DNA of 64,000 bases, taken from assembly GCF_004208525.1 (NCBI RefSeq), contig NZ_SGIT01000002.1:806001-870000 (forward strand). Direction: 5' to 3'. The DNA is from Sphingobacterium corticibacterium (GTDB lineage: Bacteria > Bacteroidota > Bacteroidia > Sphingobacteriales > Sphingobacteriaceae). Below are positions 14,537 to 24,168 of this stretch, one piece after another (position 1 is the first letter of the stretch; each line of letters begins with the position of its first letter). The notes below the pieces were generated by a model that had not been told where the DNA came from, searched no databases, and saw only the letters and a list, made by a program, of their open reading frames with translations. The translations under genes and the position numbers were made by a program.

Positions 14537-15750
14537 GTATTTATCTTTTGTTGTGCTTCTGTCAACAAGGACAAACTGCTTTCTTCGCTTTGAATAGCGG
14601 CCGTGACCGTGTCGTCCATAATATGTGCAATCTGTGGCCAGTTTGCCAATCTCGGCAACGTACGAGCGGTTTCGTGCAGTTGTGCAAGTTTATTATAAAA
14701 AGGAATGGCTTCATTTATTTCCCCATCATACCAGGTTGAATAACGACAGCCAACTCCTCCCTCCAATGTCAAAAGTTTATCGTTCGCTTTGCTCACGGCA
14801 AAGCGGATAAAATCGTAAGCTATTTGTTTATGCCGGCTACCTGCTGGGATAGCATACAGCCAATAGACATTTAGCGACGGGGACACGCCTGTTTTAGCCG
14901 CCGGAATAGGTGCCACATCTACTTTTCCTTTCACAGCAGAGGCATCATCTATTTGTGCCCATGATGCAAACCCGAACCAATTGACCATCATCGCCACCTC
15001 TCCACGCGCAAAGGCCTGCCCCGCCTGCACGGATTCATAGGTTGCCGATTGTGGATGTAAACAAGTTTGCTGTTGAAATAACGCTCTATAGAAATCCAAG
15101 GCCTCTATCGCTGCCGGTTGATCCAACTGAATAGGTTTATCGCCAACAGAAAGTTCCGCACCGCGAGACCACAGCTGTATGCAAAAGTCAAACACGGCGT
15201 TGTGTCCATCCGGATATCCTGCGAAGACCGTCCCGTAGAGATTTTCTTCCGGTCTGGTAAAGAAATCTGCTACGCTTAAAAAATCATCCCAAGTTTTGGG
15301 TATCTCCAGTGCCTTGCCGTAACGCTCTTGAAAACGCCGCTGTTCTTCTGTATTTTCGAATAAGTCCTTCCGCAGCACGAGGCACTCCGGTCCGTCGTGG
15401 AAAGGAAGCCCATATATACTTCCTTTAAAGTTTTGCAAACCCGTTAAGCTATCCGACCAAGCGTTAGCATAATCTTCTGGTGGAGCTGTTTGAACCAAGT
15501 CATTCAACACGAACAAACCGTCCGTTTCATACGCTCGTGTTACCCAATCCGTATTGATATGTACGATATCCCAATCACCGTTATAAAGACCTTTCTGTTC
15601 GAAAAAAGCATCCGTTAATTGTTCTAGATCCAAGGGTACGAATTCCATTTGTACGTCCGAAGGGTACAAATTTTGATAGGTGGACCAACATTTTTCCAAG
15701 GTTCTTTCAAAAGGGTCGAATTTCCGAACCGCGAAACGTAATTTATCCAT
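14527..15750 (-). CDS. Solute-binding-protein-fold protein without signal peptide (copy B)
   Basis: 407 residues resembling family 1 extracellular solute-binding proteins of sugar ABC importers: [20 protein letters not shown], a [15 protein letters not shown] helix, and the closing block [18 protein letters not shown]. It lacks the expected export signal: the protein begins [17 protein letters not shown], with no hydrophobic stretch. The start is well fixed because GGAGG at 15757-15761 sits 6 bases upstream of the ATG. No ABC permease or ATPase gene lies in this operon. It overlaps the end of the CoA-transferase gene by 8 bases and the next oxidoreductase by 10. A cytoplasmic sensor, carrier or enzyme built on the type II binding-protein fold is possible; its role is unknown. 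Confidence 0.8.
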   Translation of the reverse strand: MDKLRFAVRKFDPFERTLEKCWSTYQNLYPSDVQMEFVPLDLEQLTDAFFEQKGLYNGDWDIVHINTDWVTRAYETDGLFVLNDLVQTAPPEDYANAWSDSLTGLQNFKGSIYGLPFHDGPECLVLRKDLFENTEEQRRFQERYGKALEIPKTWDDFLSVADFFTRPEENLYGTVFAGYPDGHNAVFDFCIQLWSRGAELSVGDKPIQLDQPAAIEALDFYRALFQQQTCLHPQSATYESVQAGQAFARGEVAMMVNWFGFASWAQIDDASAVKGKVDVAPIPAAKTGVSPSLNVYWLYAIPAGSRHKQIAYDFIRFAVSKANDKLLTLEGGVGCRYSTWYDGEINEAIPFYNKLAQLHETARTLPRLANWPQIAHIMDDTVTAAIQSEESSLSLLTEAQQKINTWI

Positions 15751-16885
15751 ATAATTCCTCCAATATTTTAGTGGTATGCTCCCCTAATTTCGGAGAACCT
15801 TTCGAGGAAATCAATAGTTCTCCATCTATTCGAATCGGACAGCGGGTTGTTTCGTAGGTAAATCCATCTCCCATCGTTACCCGCTGCACCATATCTATTA
15901 TTTTAAAACCATCATGTGCTGTCAGTCGATCCCAATCTAACACATCTGCACACCAGATATCCGCAGCCTCCAAAATACCAAGCCAATAAGCGGTTGACTT
16001 GGTTACTAAGTGCTGCATTAAAATCTTCTTAATAGCATCCCGTTCTTTAAATGCTTGTTCGCCATCGGCAAAGTTTTCTAATTCCGGACAATCCAATAAT
16101 TGTCTCAATTGCGGAATAGACCCCATCGCCAAAGCGAGGAAGCCGTCCGCTGTGCGATATACGCCATACGGAGCTGCCAGATAGGCGTGTGCATTACTCA
16201 CTTCACTCCGTTGCGGCAATAATTGACCATCCCGAAAATAGGTCGTAACCGTTTCAAACTGTATATCTACCGCCGAATCGAGCATACTAACATGCACGTG
16301 TGCGCCGACTTTTTGTATCGCTCGGCGGTATAAACAAGCCAAAATAGCACTGCATAAGTTGCCGCCTGCAAACATATCTACAATAGATAAGCCCATGGGA
16401 ACAGGTCCGTTTGTAGCATCACCACTAAGCCAGGTCATGCCGGTGAGCGACTGCAACAATAAATCTTGCCCGGGCTTAGCAGCCCATGTGCCTTCTTTTC
16501 CGTATCCGGAAATCTCTCCGTAAATAACGGAAGGATTTATTTCTCGAACGCGCGCATAATCAAAACCCAAACGCTCCATGACACCAGGACGAAAATTATG
16601 CATCACCACATCTGCTTTAGCAATCAAGTCCCGGATAACGCAACAATCCGCCTCACTTTTTATATCTAGCACGATACTTTCCTTATTCCGGTTAATCGCG
16701 TGAAAAACAGTAGATGTTCCATTCAACACTGTCTCGGAGGTGTATAGTTGCCGACATATATCGCCCGTGCCGGGCTTTTCTATTTTAATAACCCGCGCAC
16801 CCAAATCTGCCAAACGAAGACTTGTCAATGGCCCGGATAAAAATTGACTAAAATCTAGTACTGTAAAACCTGCTAGGGGTAACAT
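15743..16885 (-). CDS. CaiB/BaiF family III CoA-transferase (copy B)
   Basis: 380 residues, slightly shorter than formyl-CoA transferase (about 415-430). The family signature is clear: [64 protein letters not shown], and [15 protein letters not shown], in which D170 matches the catalytic aspartate (Asp169 of formyl-CoA transferase) that forms the anhydride with the acyl group. It moves CoA between carboxylic acids in the cytoplasm; donor and acceptor are unknown. It follows copy A after a single base and may form a heteromer with it, as SmtA/SmtB do. It overlaps the next binding-protein gene by 8 bases. Confidence 0.92.
   Translation of the reverse strand: MLPLAGFTVLDFSQFLSGPLTSLRLADLGARVIKIEKPGTGDICRQLYTSETVLNGTSTVFHAINRNKESIVLDIKSEADCCVIRDLIAKADVVMHNFRPGVMERLGFDYARVREINPSVIYGEISGYGKEGTWAAKPGQDLLLQSLTGMTWLSGDATNGPVPMGLSIVDMFAGGNLCSAILACLYRRAIQKVGAHVHVSMLDSAVDIQFETVTTYFRDGQLLPQRSEVSNAHAYLAAPYGVYRTADGFLALAMGSIPQLRQLLDCPELENFADGEQAFKERDAIKKILMQHLVTKSTAYWLGILEAADIWCADVLDWDRLTAHDGFKIIDMVQRVTMGDGFTYETTRCPIRIDGELLISSKGSPKLGEHTTKILEELYG
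15757..15761 (-). promoter_or_regulatory. Strong Shine-Dalgarno fixing the start of the solute-binding protein B
   Basis: GGAGG on the minus strand lies 6 bases before the ATG at 15748-15750, inside the last codons of the CoA-transferase gene. Strong Shine-Dalgarno sites are uncommon in Bacteroidota. This one supports a signal-less start and argues against a missed N-terminal leader. Confidence 0.6.
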
Positions 16886-16886
16886 A

Positions 16887-18038
16887 TTAGCGTATTAAAT
16901 AATCTTCCACAATCTTTTCATTATCCTCTCCTACTTTCGGTGCAGGCTTGTCGGCGTACAAATAATTCCCGTCAATACCATACACACTCCGGGTCGTCCG
17001 CAGTGCAGTTCCATCGTGCAATGCGATTTCTTGTAACATCCCTGTTTGTAGGAAGTTCTCTTCCTGTAGAAAGCGCTGATAATCATGCACCGATCCACAC
17101 CAGATACCTGCTGTCTCCAATAAGGTTACCCATTCCTGTGTCGTTTTTTCGCGGAATACCTGTCCCAGTTCCCGCATGATGGTATCCCGCTGAGAGAACC
17201 ATGTCGACTGATCCCGATAGCGTTCTTCCGGCAGCCCGATAACAACTGCTATCTTCCGTAAATCACCCATAGCGAGTGCCAGATAGCCGTTCGCCGTCTG
17301 GTACAATCCATATGGCGCACTTAAATACGCATGGCCACCACCGCGAACCGCAGATCTTTGCGGTAACTTTCCGCCATCATTAAAGTAGGTTGTTAAAACT
17401 TCAAACTGCATATCCAATGCCGATTCGAGCAAACTAACTTCTACCAATACGCCTTCCTCGGTACGAGAGCGTTTCAATAGAGCAGCTAATATACCTTGTG
17501 TAAGGTGGGTAGCACAATACATATCGATTACCGCCAAGCCGAAAGGTACCGGCCCATCTCCTTCGCTTCCAGACAACCAAGAAAGTCCAGATATGGATTG
17601 CACCAATAGATCCTGTCCGGGCTTTTTCGCCCAAGGGCCTTCGTTTCCATAACCGGTCACGGTGGCATATATAATCTTTGGGTTTAGGGCCTTGACACTT
17701 TCGTAATCCAAGCCGATTTTTTCCATCACACCGGGACGAAAATTATGGGTGATGACATCCGCTTTCTGTATCAACGCTTTAATGTCTGCTAGATCCTGTT
17801 GGTCTTTTAAATCCGCGGCGTAGGACTCCTTGTTCCGATTTATCGTGTGGAAGACTAAGCTGCTCTCATCGACAAAAATGTTTTTAATCGCAATTTGGCG
17901 TCCACCCTCTCCCTTTACAGGGCGTTCAATTTTCACCACACGAGCCCCCAGATCCGCTAATCGCAATCCTGCAGTAGGTCCTGCCATAAATTGGGAGAAC
18001 TCCAGTACCAATAGGCCGTCTAAAGGTTTATTATGCAT
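16887..18038 (-). CDS. CaiB/BaiF family III CoA-transferase (copy A)
   Basis: 383 residues, a close paralogue of the next gene: [69 protein letters not shown]. The catalytic aspartate is D172 in [12 protein letters not shown]. All key elements are present, so both copies are probably active. The ATG overlaps the stop of the preceding binding-protein gene by 8 bases, the same overlap found between copy B and its binding protein. This gives the mirrored order binding protein, transferase, transferase, binding protein. The acid substrate cannot be named from sequence. Confidence 0.92.
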   Translation of the reverse strand: MHNKPLDGLLVLEFSQFMAGPTAGLRLADLGARVVKIERPVKGEGGRQIAIKNIFVDESSLVFHTINRNKESYAADLKDQQDLADIKALIQKADVITHNFRPGVMEKIGLDYESVKALNPKIIYATVTGYGNEGPWAKKPGQDLLVQSISGLSWLSGSEGDGPVPFGLAVIDMYCATHLTQGILAALLKRSRTEEGVLVEVSLLESALDMQFEVLTTYFNDGGKLPQRSAVRGGGHAYLSAPYGLYQTANGYLALAMGDLRKIAVVIGLPEERYRDQSTWFSQRDTIMRELGQVFREKTTQEWVTLLETAGIWCGSVHDYQRFLQEENFLQTGMLQEIALHDGTALRTTRSVYGIDGNYLYADKPAPKVGEDNEKIVEDYLIR

Positions 18039-19203
18039 GGTTACTTTCCCACATTAATGAATTCCGATACATATGATTCAGTTCGCTCAACACGGCATGT
18101 TCATCTCCGCCATTTTTCAAATAATTCACGACGACATCTCCAGCATGGTCTTGGAAATATAGATGCCCGTCGTATCGCGGACGGAGATATGCCCGCTGCA
18201 ATGTCGGCAATGTATTCTTAAAATAATCCGCTGTGGCTACATTTACCTGCGTATTCTCCCAAGCCCGCAAATGCCCGGGTTGCCCACCATTTTCTACATA
18301 TAGCGTTTCCTGTATTTCCGGCGAGGCCACAAAACGGGCATAGTCCACCGCAACATCAATGTGTTTACCCTGAGACGAAACGGCTAAACCCGCTCCTCCC
18401 AATGTACTGATCATCGGCTCGTCCCCTGCTCTCAAAGCAACCAAATCATGGAAATGCAATAACTTCCTCGCATATCCCGCACGCGAATAATTGGAGTAGC
18501 CATACGCAAACGGACAATAGGCAATTTCATCTTGTTGCGTCATATCTTCAAATACCTTAAAGGGATTTTTTTCATAAAAACGCGTATCGATATGATCTGT
18601 CAATGACTTGAAAAGTTTCAGAACGGCTACACCTGTTTCTTCACTTACAACCTCTTCATCGTTCTGACATGGAGCTTCCCCCCATGAACAACAGAACATA
18701 TAAAAACTCATTAATACATCGATAGGCAAAAGAGAAAATCCAACACGCCCTTTTTTCGCTAAGGCTAGGAGATCTTCGAAGGTACGCGGAAGCTCCGCGC
18801 CAAGTTCTTTTAAAAGATCAGGACGGCTCGCTGCCACAGGCGTTGCTGCGTCAATAGGTAATGCCCACTGCTTTCCTTCAAAATTGTAACTGGCATACGA
18901 TTGCCCCACGCTGTTTTCTTCCTGATCAGCTAAAAACGCTGCCGGCAGAAAATCATCAAAAGGAATGACCATTTTTTGCGCTGCTGCGTGCCCTGTCCAT
19001 GGATGATCAATCACTAACAAATCGTATTCCTTTGCTAGATCTGTAACCGATTTGTCTGCAAACTCCTGCAATGTACGCTTCGTCCAAACGATTTCGATTT
19101 CCGGGTGTAATTCTTCATAACGTTGCGCTGTCGCAACCATCGGCACAAATCCTCTTGTATGCCCCCATGTAATCCCCTTCAGTTGGATTTTCTCTTTCTT
19201 CAT
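18031..19203 (-). CDS. Solute-binding-protein-fold protein without signal peptide (copy A)
   Basis: 390 residues similar to sugar ABC binding proteins: QRYEELHPEIEIVW, a YDLLVIDHPWTGHAAA lobe, and TLGGAGLAVSSQGK with VENGGQPGHLRAW near the C-terminus. It begins MKKEKIQLKGITWGHTRGF, which is not a signal peptide. In-frame extension upstream is blocked by a TAA two codons before the ATG, so a missed leader is excluded. It lies 40 bases after SusD and overlaps the CoA-transferase by 8 bases. With copy B it brackets the two CoA-transferases, but no permease accompanies them. Function unknown; a cytoplasmic ligand-binding or catalytic role is inference. Confidence 0.8.
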   Translation of the reverse strand: MKKEKIQLKGITWGHTRGFVPMVATAQRYEELHPEIEIVWTKRTLQEFADKSVTDLAKEYDLLVIDHPWTGHAAAQKMVIPFDDFLPAAFLADQEENSVGQSYASYNFEGKQWALPIDAATPVAASRPDLLKELGAELPRTFEDLLALAKKGRVGFSLLPIDVLMSFYMFCCSWGEAPCQNDEEVVSEETGVAVLKLFKSLTDHIDTRFYEKNPFKVFEDMTQQDEIAYCPFAYGYSNYSRAGYARKLLHFHDLVALRAGDEPMISTLGGAGLAVSSQGKHIDVAVDYARFVASPEIQETLYVENGGQPGHLRAWENTQVNVATADYFKNTLPTLQRAYLRPRYDGHLYFQDHAGDVVVNYLKNGGDEHAVLSELNHMYRNSLMWESNHA

Positions 19204-19243
19204 GTATTAAAATTATTGTTTTTCTTCTATTAGAACAAAAAGC

Positions 19244-20797
19244 TTATTTATATCCGTCATTTTGTTCTAGTTGTGGGTTGTTGTCCAGTTCAGTAATACT
19301 AAATGGCAACCTATAGTTATGCTCTCTGAATACATAAGATACTCCTGACGGATTTTTCAACGTCGGCAATAAAGTATGTGCTATTTTCCAACGTTTTAAA
19401 TCGTTGTAGCGATGTCCTTCCAAAGCAAACTCTATACGTCGCTCATGGCGAATATACTCCCGGATCTTGTCTTTCGTATCATATACCGACCGATTTACAT
19501 TGGGCAAGCCAACGCTCGTTCTCCCCCGGACTAAATTGAGTTGATTATACACTGCATCTACGGGACCGTCTAATTCATTGACGACCTCTGCATACATAAG
19601 CAAAACATCCGCATAGCGAAGGTGGATATAATCTTGGTCCGATTGACGGGCCGTTTCATTCACGAACGGTAGACGACGCAAATCTACCCATTTTTTTGTA
19701 TGAAATCCCGTATACGTATTGTAAATCTCACCCGTTTCTCCAGTAATCGGATTCCGCCATACATCGCCCGGTAACTTCACGGTAGCATAAAGTCTTGGAT
19801 CTCTATTTTGATACGGATTTTCAGCATCATAGTGTGCGGATTCCTCCGGACGCTTACCATCTTTCATTTCGTAATCATCCACTAAGTTCTTGTAGGGTTG
19901 CATCAAAGCAAACCAACCCAATTCGATGTCTAGTCCACCCGCTCCAGGACGAAGGCGGTGTACACTATTCGGAGCCAAATATTGTGTCGCAAACATGATC
20001 TCTCGGCTTACCGAGGCTTTCGCTTGCCCATCTGTTGTGAACAAATCTTCATAGTTGTCTGCCAATGAAAATGTATTATCAACAATAATTTCTTCTAGGA
20101 GCTGACGTGCCCCCGGCCAATTTTGCTGCATCATGTAAACACGTGCCTTGATACCTTGCGCACTTCCTTTGACAGCATGTCCGTGGTAAAGACCCGTCGG
20201 TAAATGTTCGATAGCAAAATCTAAATCTTCATGGATAAAGGCATATACCTCTTCCTCTGATGACTTGGCGATACGAGCGTCTTCCAATTTCGACAGAAAA
20301 TTCCGATAAACTACTACACCCCCAAAAGACTGCACGAGGTCAAAATACGCCAATGCGCGTAAGAATCGGACTTCCGCCTTATATACATTTACCGCTTGTT
20401 CATCCAGTTCTGCCCTATCTACGTTATCCAGAAAATAATTGGCACTGGAGATTAATCTATAAGGAGTCGAGTATAAATTTACGAGTGCCCCTCCCAACCC
20501 TGGAGACAGCCCACCGATGGTCATCTGTCCTAAATTCGTTTGCGTATTATTTCCTGGATCTGCAAATGCGTTGTCCGTCAGGGCATCGAGATATACTCTT
20601 TCATACCCTAGAAAATTCTCCTGTAGACGATAATATACGCCAGCAAGCGCTGTTTCCACATCCTTTTGGCTATTCCAGAAAATCTCCCCCGACACACTAT
20701 TGGGTGGGTTCTTATCCAAAAAATCTTTATTACAGCTTCCTGCGAATAATATAAAGGAAGTGATAGTTGCTAATGTTAATATGTTTAAACCTTTCAT
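19244..20797 (-). CDS. susD: SusD/RagB outer-membrane glycan-binding lipoprotein
   Basis: 517 residues with lipobox FAGSC (C22), so a lipoprotein expected on the cell surface. NKDFLDKNPPNSVSGEIFWNS and EVRFLRALAYFDLVQSFGG are typical SusD segments covering the N-terminal loop and the TPR-like helices, and the C-terminus ends in RHERRIEFALEGHRYNDLKRW and LEQNDGYK, the classic SusD tail. It lies 39 bases after its SusC partner. Together they capture an oligosaccharide or glycoside and pass it through the outer membrane. The ligand is unknown; the genes that follow suggest a substrate yielding an organic acid as well as a sugar. Confidence 0.95.
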   Translation of the reverse strand: MKGLNILTLATITSFILFAGSCNKDFLDKNPPNSVSGEIFWNSQKDVETALAGVYYRLQENFLGYERVYLDALTDNAFADPGNNTQTNLGQMTIGGLSPGLGGALVNLYSTPYRLISSANYFLDNVDRAELDEQAVNVYKAEVRFLRALAYFDLVQSFGGVVVYRNFLSKLEDARIAKSSEEEVYAFIHEDLDFAIEHLPTGLYHGHAVKGSAQGIKARVYMMQQNWPGARQLLEEIIVDNTFSLADNYEDLFTTDGQAKASVSREIMFATQYLAPNSVHRLRPGAGGLDIELGWFALMQPYKNLVDDYEMKDGKRPEESAHYDAENPYQNRDPRLYATVKLPGDVWRNPITGETGEIYNTYTGFHTKKWVDLRRLPFVNETARQSDQDYIHLRYADVLLMYAEVVNELDGPVDAVYNQLNLVRGRTSVGLPNVNRSVYDTKDKIREYIRHERRIEFALEGHRYNDLKRWKIAHTLLPTLKNPSGVSYVFREHNYRLPFSITELDNNPQLEQNDGYK

Positions 20798-20836
20798 GGT
20801 TAAATTCTTCTGAGTGAATACTTCTATTTTGTGGGG

Positions 20837-23800
20837 TTAAAACCGAATATTAGCCCCTATATTAAAAATTCTAGCCTGCGGATATTGGGCAAAATTCCCT
20901 GAAGTTGATGACCGTTCCGGATCCGCTCCTTTGTAATCAGTAATGGTAAAGACATTATCTGCCGAGACATAGATCTGCGCACCTTTTAATTTTGCCGACT
21001 GTAACCAATTCGACGGCACGTCATAAGAGAGCATCACATTCTTTAACCGCAGGTAAGATGCATCACGTAAATAATAGGTAGATCCCTTATAAGCCGCAAC
21101 ACCGGGGTATCCCGCAACGTATATACCCGGAACCTCATTGCTTCTATTCTCCGCTGTCCACGCATTCCGCCATTCTGTCGTTGGCGGTGTTCCTTGCATA
21201 AACGGATCAATCCCCCAGTTTTCCACTCTGTTTTTTAATCCATCAACGCCTTGGAAAAATGCACTTAAATTAAAGTTTTTATACCCTACATTTAATCCAA
21301 AAGAATACATATAGTTCGGATAAGCGCCATCCACGACGACACGATCATTGGCATCGACTACGCCGTCACCATTAATATCTTTCATTTTTAGATCTCCGGC
21401 TTGCGGATTTGGGTTCAATTCATGAGCTGGCACATTGGCGCCAGAAAGAACATCCTCTTCCTGAAAAATACCATCCCATACATATAAGTAATGCGCGTCG
21501 TACGGCTGACCAACTTCACGAATTCTTGTTCCATAATTTGGCACCCGGATATGTAATAGTTCGTTGCGTGCTGTGGATATCATACCATTGACGCTATAGG
21601 AAACCTCTCCAATACGGTTATAGTGTGCTAGTGCAAGCTCGACACCTTTATTACGCATCTTTCCATCATTAGTTGTAGGCCGTCCTAGCCCTAGACTTGC
21701 CGGAACGGGTTGTTCGGCTAATATATTGTAAGCGGTCTTGTTAAACCAATCAAAATTCACTTCCAATAGCCGGTTTTTCAACGTAAAATCAAATCCTAGG
21801 TTAAAGATGCTTGTTGACTCCCATCGCAAACTTTGGTCACGAAATACATTCACGACAGCTCCAGACGTAAGCTCTTCATTGTCAAACGAATAATAGATAT
21901 CCCGAATATCGAGATTGTTTTGATACAAATAGGTACCAATATCTTGATTTCCCAAAACACCATAGGAAGCCCGCAGCTTCAACTGCGACATCCAAGGTAA
22001 CGCCTCTTGTACAAAGTCTTCGCGGGAAGCTACCCACGCTCCTGAGAACGAAGGGAAGACACCCCAACGATATTCCGGAGATACTTTGGATGTTCCGTCA
22101 TAGCGCAAGTTCGATTCTATAAAATACTTTTCTTTATAATTATAACCTACGCGTCCAAAAACAGATTGCAAAGCCCATTCAGAAGGTGTAATCACACCGG
22201 GCAAGCGCGGATGATTAAAATATAAGGTCTCCCCAGAAGGCAGATAGCCGGTTAAATCATCTAGCTCGGGATAAACGCCCGAAGTCCTCCGTCCTCGCAG
22301 GCTCTGGATCCGATAAGAAATCTGTTCGTAACCGGCTAAAGCGGAGAAATTATGGTCACTCCCAAATGTGGTATTGTAATTTAAAACTGAATAAATGGTT
22401 GGGGTCAATGATTTCGTATATTGATCGGTTACACCAAGAATATCCGGACCAAAAGTTGAACGCAGGTAATCCCCTGTTTGCGGATCGCGTTCTTGCAATA
22501 AATAAGCATCATAGGGTACTTGATGCATTTTGTAAAACTGATCCTCATAATTCACGGCAAATTTTGTCGTCCACACCAAATCTTTAAACGGCGTTACATC
22601 AATAAAAGCTTGCGCATTGACATTATAATCTTTCGTAAACTGATTGCCCATCGCATAATACTCTTGTGGGTTACGGTTTCTTCCTTCCTGTTGGTATGCC
22701 CTCGACACAATTCTTCCACTGCCATCTGGGAGGAATGGACCATAAAGCGGCCCTGATGCATATATGGCTAAAGCCATGTTCTCCCCTGTAAAAGGCGGTT
22801 CTTGTCTGTCCCGATAAGTCGCATTTACAATTGTCCCTACTTTAACGTACTCTGAAAGTTCATTCGTATAATTCAACAAAGCATTATAGCGTTTAAAATC
22901 ATACCCCTTAATCATTGCTTTCTGGTCGAGATATCCTAGCGACAAATTAAAAGTATTTTTCTCTCCACCACCACTGATGGACAGGTTATGGTTGTGCGTG
23001 GTTGCCGGATTGATGTAATAGTCTACCGCATCAAAATTGGGATACTGCTCCCGGTCGGTTGCATTGCGATAAGCGTTGATCCATTCTGGTTCAAAATTAA
23101 ACTCTATTCCTGAACGTTCTGCAGCTTGATTATACATTTCCATATATTCTGCCGAATTGGTAATAAAGTCCGGCAGTGCCGTAGGCGTATGTCGAGCCAC
23201 ATTCACACGGTAACTTACTTGTGTGGCACCTTTTTTTCCACCTTTCGTAGTTACCAAAATAACGCCGTTTGCAGCTCTGGAACCATATATTGCTGCTGAA
23301 GAAGCATCTTTTAAGACGGTTACATTTTCAATATCATCCGGTGACAATGTATTTATCGATCCCGCTACTCCATCGATTAAAACCAATGGTGCCGTACTTC
23401 CTCCAAAACTCCCTCGACCACGGATCAATAAATTAGGATTATCGCGCCCTGGTTCACCCGAAGGCTGTGTCACCTGTAAACCCGGAATCCTGCCCTGCAA
23501 CATATTTGCTGCGTTGGGTACTGGTCGCTCGTTAAGTATTTTTCCGTCAACCGTAGCCAACGATCCCGAAACATTCGAACGGCGCTGCACGCCATAACCA
23601 ACCACCACGACTTCATCCAGAATAGCATCATCCGTTTCCAATACGACATTTAATACGGTATCTTCTGTAACCCGTATTGTTTTAGAGTCATATCCAATTG
23701 ACGAAAAAACTACATTGCCGGCAGCCGTCAAGCGAATTGAAAAACGGCCGTTTTGATCTGTAGACGCTTCTGTCCCTCCATAATGAATGGTTGCTCCTGC

Positions 23801-23959
23801 CACCACTTCACCCTGAGAAGACAGTACCTGTCCACTTACATTAATAAAATCTTGTGTTTGCTGTATGGAGACGTTAGCCATACTAAGCACAGGGATAGCA
23901 ACGCTCCATGCCGTAGCACATGTTGCATACAAAAGCCATCTTCTTGTTGATGTTACCAT
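20837..23959 (-). CDS. susC: SusC/RagA TonB-dependent transporter
   Basis: 1040 residues. An N-terminal signal sequence (about 1-28) is followed by a carboxypeptidase-regulatory-like domain (VSGQVLSSQGEVVAGATIHY), the TonB-box region EVVVVGYGVQRRSNVSGS, the plug with PLVLIDGVAGSINTLSPDDI and DASSAAIYGSRAANGVILV, and then the 22-strand barrel ending ARIFNIGANIRF. No STN domain is present, so no direct anti-sigma signalling is expected. It is the first gene of an operon running to 11666 and is divergent from the IclR regulator, whose probable operator lies between them. Confidence 0.95.
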   Translation of the reverse strand: MVTSTRRWLLYATCATAWSVAIPVLSMANVSIQQTQDFINVSGQVLSSQGEVVAGATIHYGGTEASTDQNGRFSIRLTAAGNVVFSSIGYDSKTIRVTEDTVLNVVLETDDAILDEVVVVGYGVQRRSNVSGSLATVDGKILNERPVPNAANMLQGRIPGLQVTQPSGEPGRDNPNLLIRGRGSFGGSTAPLVLIDGVAGSINTLSPDDIENVTVLKDASSAAIYGSRAANGVILVTTKGGKKGATQVSYRVNVARHTPTALPDFITNSAEYMEMYNQAAERSGIEFNFEPEWINAYRNATDREQYPNFDAVDYYINPATTHNHNLSISGGGEKNTFNLSLGYLDQKAMIKGYDFKRYNALLNYTNELSEYVKVGTIVNATYRDRQEPPFTGENMALAIYASGPLYGPFLPDGSGRIVSRAYQQEGRNRNPQEYYAMGNQFTKDYNVNAQAFIDVTPFKDLVWTTKFAVNYEDQFYKMHQVPYDAYLLQERDPQTGDYLRSTFGPDILGVTDQYTKSLTPTIYSVLNYNTTFGSDHNFSALAGYEQISYRIQSLRGRRTSGVYPELDDLTGYLPSGETLYFNHPRLPGVITPSEWALQSVFGRVGYNYKEKYFIESNLRYDGTSKVSPEYRWGVFPSFSGAWVASREDFVQEALPWMSQLKLRASYGVLGNQDIGTYLYQNNLDIRDIYYSFDNEELTSGAVVNVFRDQSLRWESTSIFNLGFDFTLKNRLLEVNFDWFNKTAYNILAEQPVPASLGLGRPTTNDGKMRNKGVELALAHYNRIGEVSYSVNGMISTARNELLHIRVPNYGTRIREVGQPYDAHYLYVWDGIFQEEDVLSGANVPAHELNPNPQAGDLKMKDINGDGVVDANDRVVVDGAYPNYMYSFGLNVGYKNFNLSAFFQGVDGLKNRVENWGIDPFMQGTPPTTEWRNAWTAENRSNEVPGIYVAGYPGVAAYKGSTYYLRDASYLRLKNVMLSYDVPSNWLQSAKLKGAQIYVSADNVFTITDYKGADPERSSTSGNFAQYPQARIFNIGANIRF

Positions 23960-24034
23960 AATTAAAAGTTGTTTATAATTTTCACTTCCCTTGCTTTCGA
24001 GATGTTAAACGCATTCGAAAACATGATTTATAAC

Positions 24035-24061
24035 ATTCAAATATAAATACAATATTTGAAT
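24035..24061. promoter_or_regulatory. Palindrome between SusC and IclR genes, probable regulator operator
   Basis: ATTCAAATAT at 24035-24044 and ATATTTGAAT at 24052-24061 are perfect 10-base inverted repeats with a 7-base spacer. A related half-site, ATTCGAAAA, lies at 24013-24021. IclR-type regulators commonly bind palindromes in the divergent region next to their own gene, so this is the best candidate site. That the local IclR binds it is inference. Confidence 0.6.
24038..24045 (-). promoter_or_regulatory. Bacteroidota -7 element for the SusC operon
   Basis: The minus strand reads TATATTTG, an exact match to the Bacteroidota -7 consensus TAnnTTTG. It lies inside the left arm of the palindrome and about 80 bases upstream of the SusC start, so a bound regulator would cover the promoter. 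A clear -33 element is not visible. Confidence 0.45.
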
Positions 24062-24168
24062 ATAAAAATACAGTGTGTAATTTTCCTTCACCGATGTTCA
24101 TTTTCTGCGCTTAGGAAATAGGTATTTTTTTATATCTTTAACATTATCCGATAATCATACAACAGATC

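Noticed and set aside
14527..19203. Complete ABC importer in the CoA-transferase operon
   Set aside because: Two binding-protein-like genes exist but no permease or ATPase gene is adjacent, and both lack signal peptides.
20260..20754. Plus-strand frame of 164 residues over SusD
   Set aside because: Low-complexity shadow of the SusD gene, with no start context and no recognisable domain.
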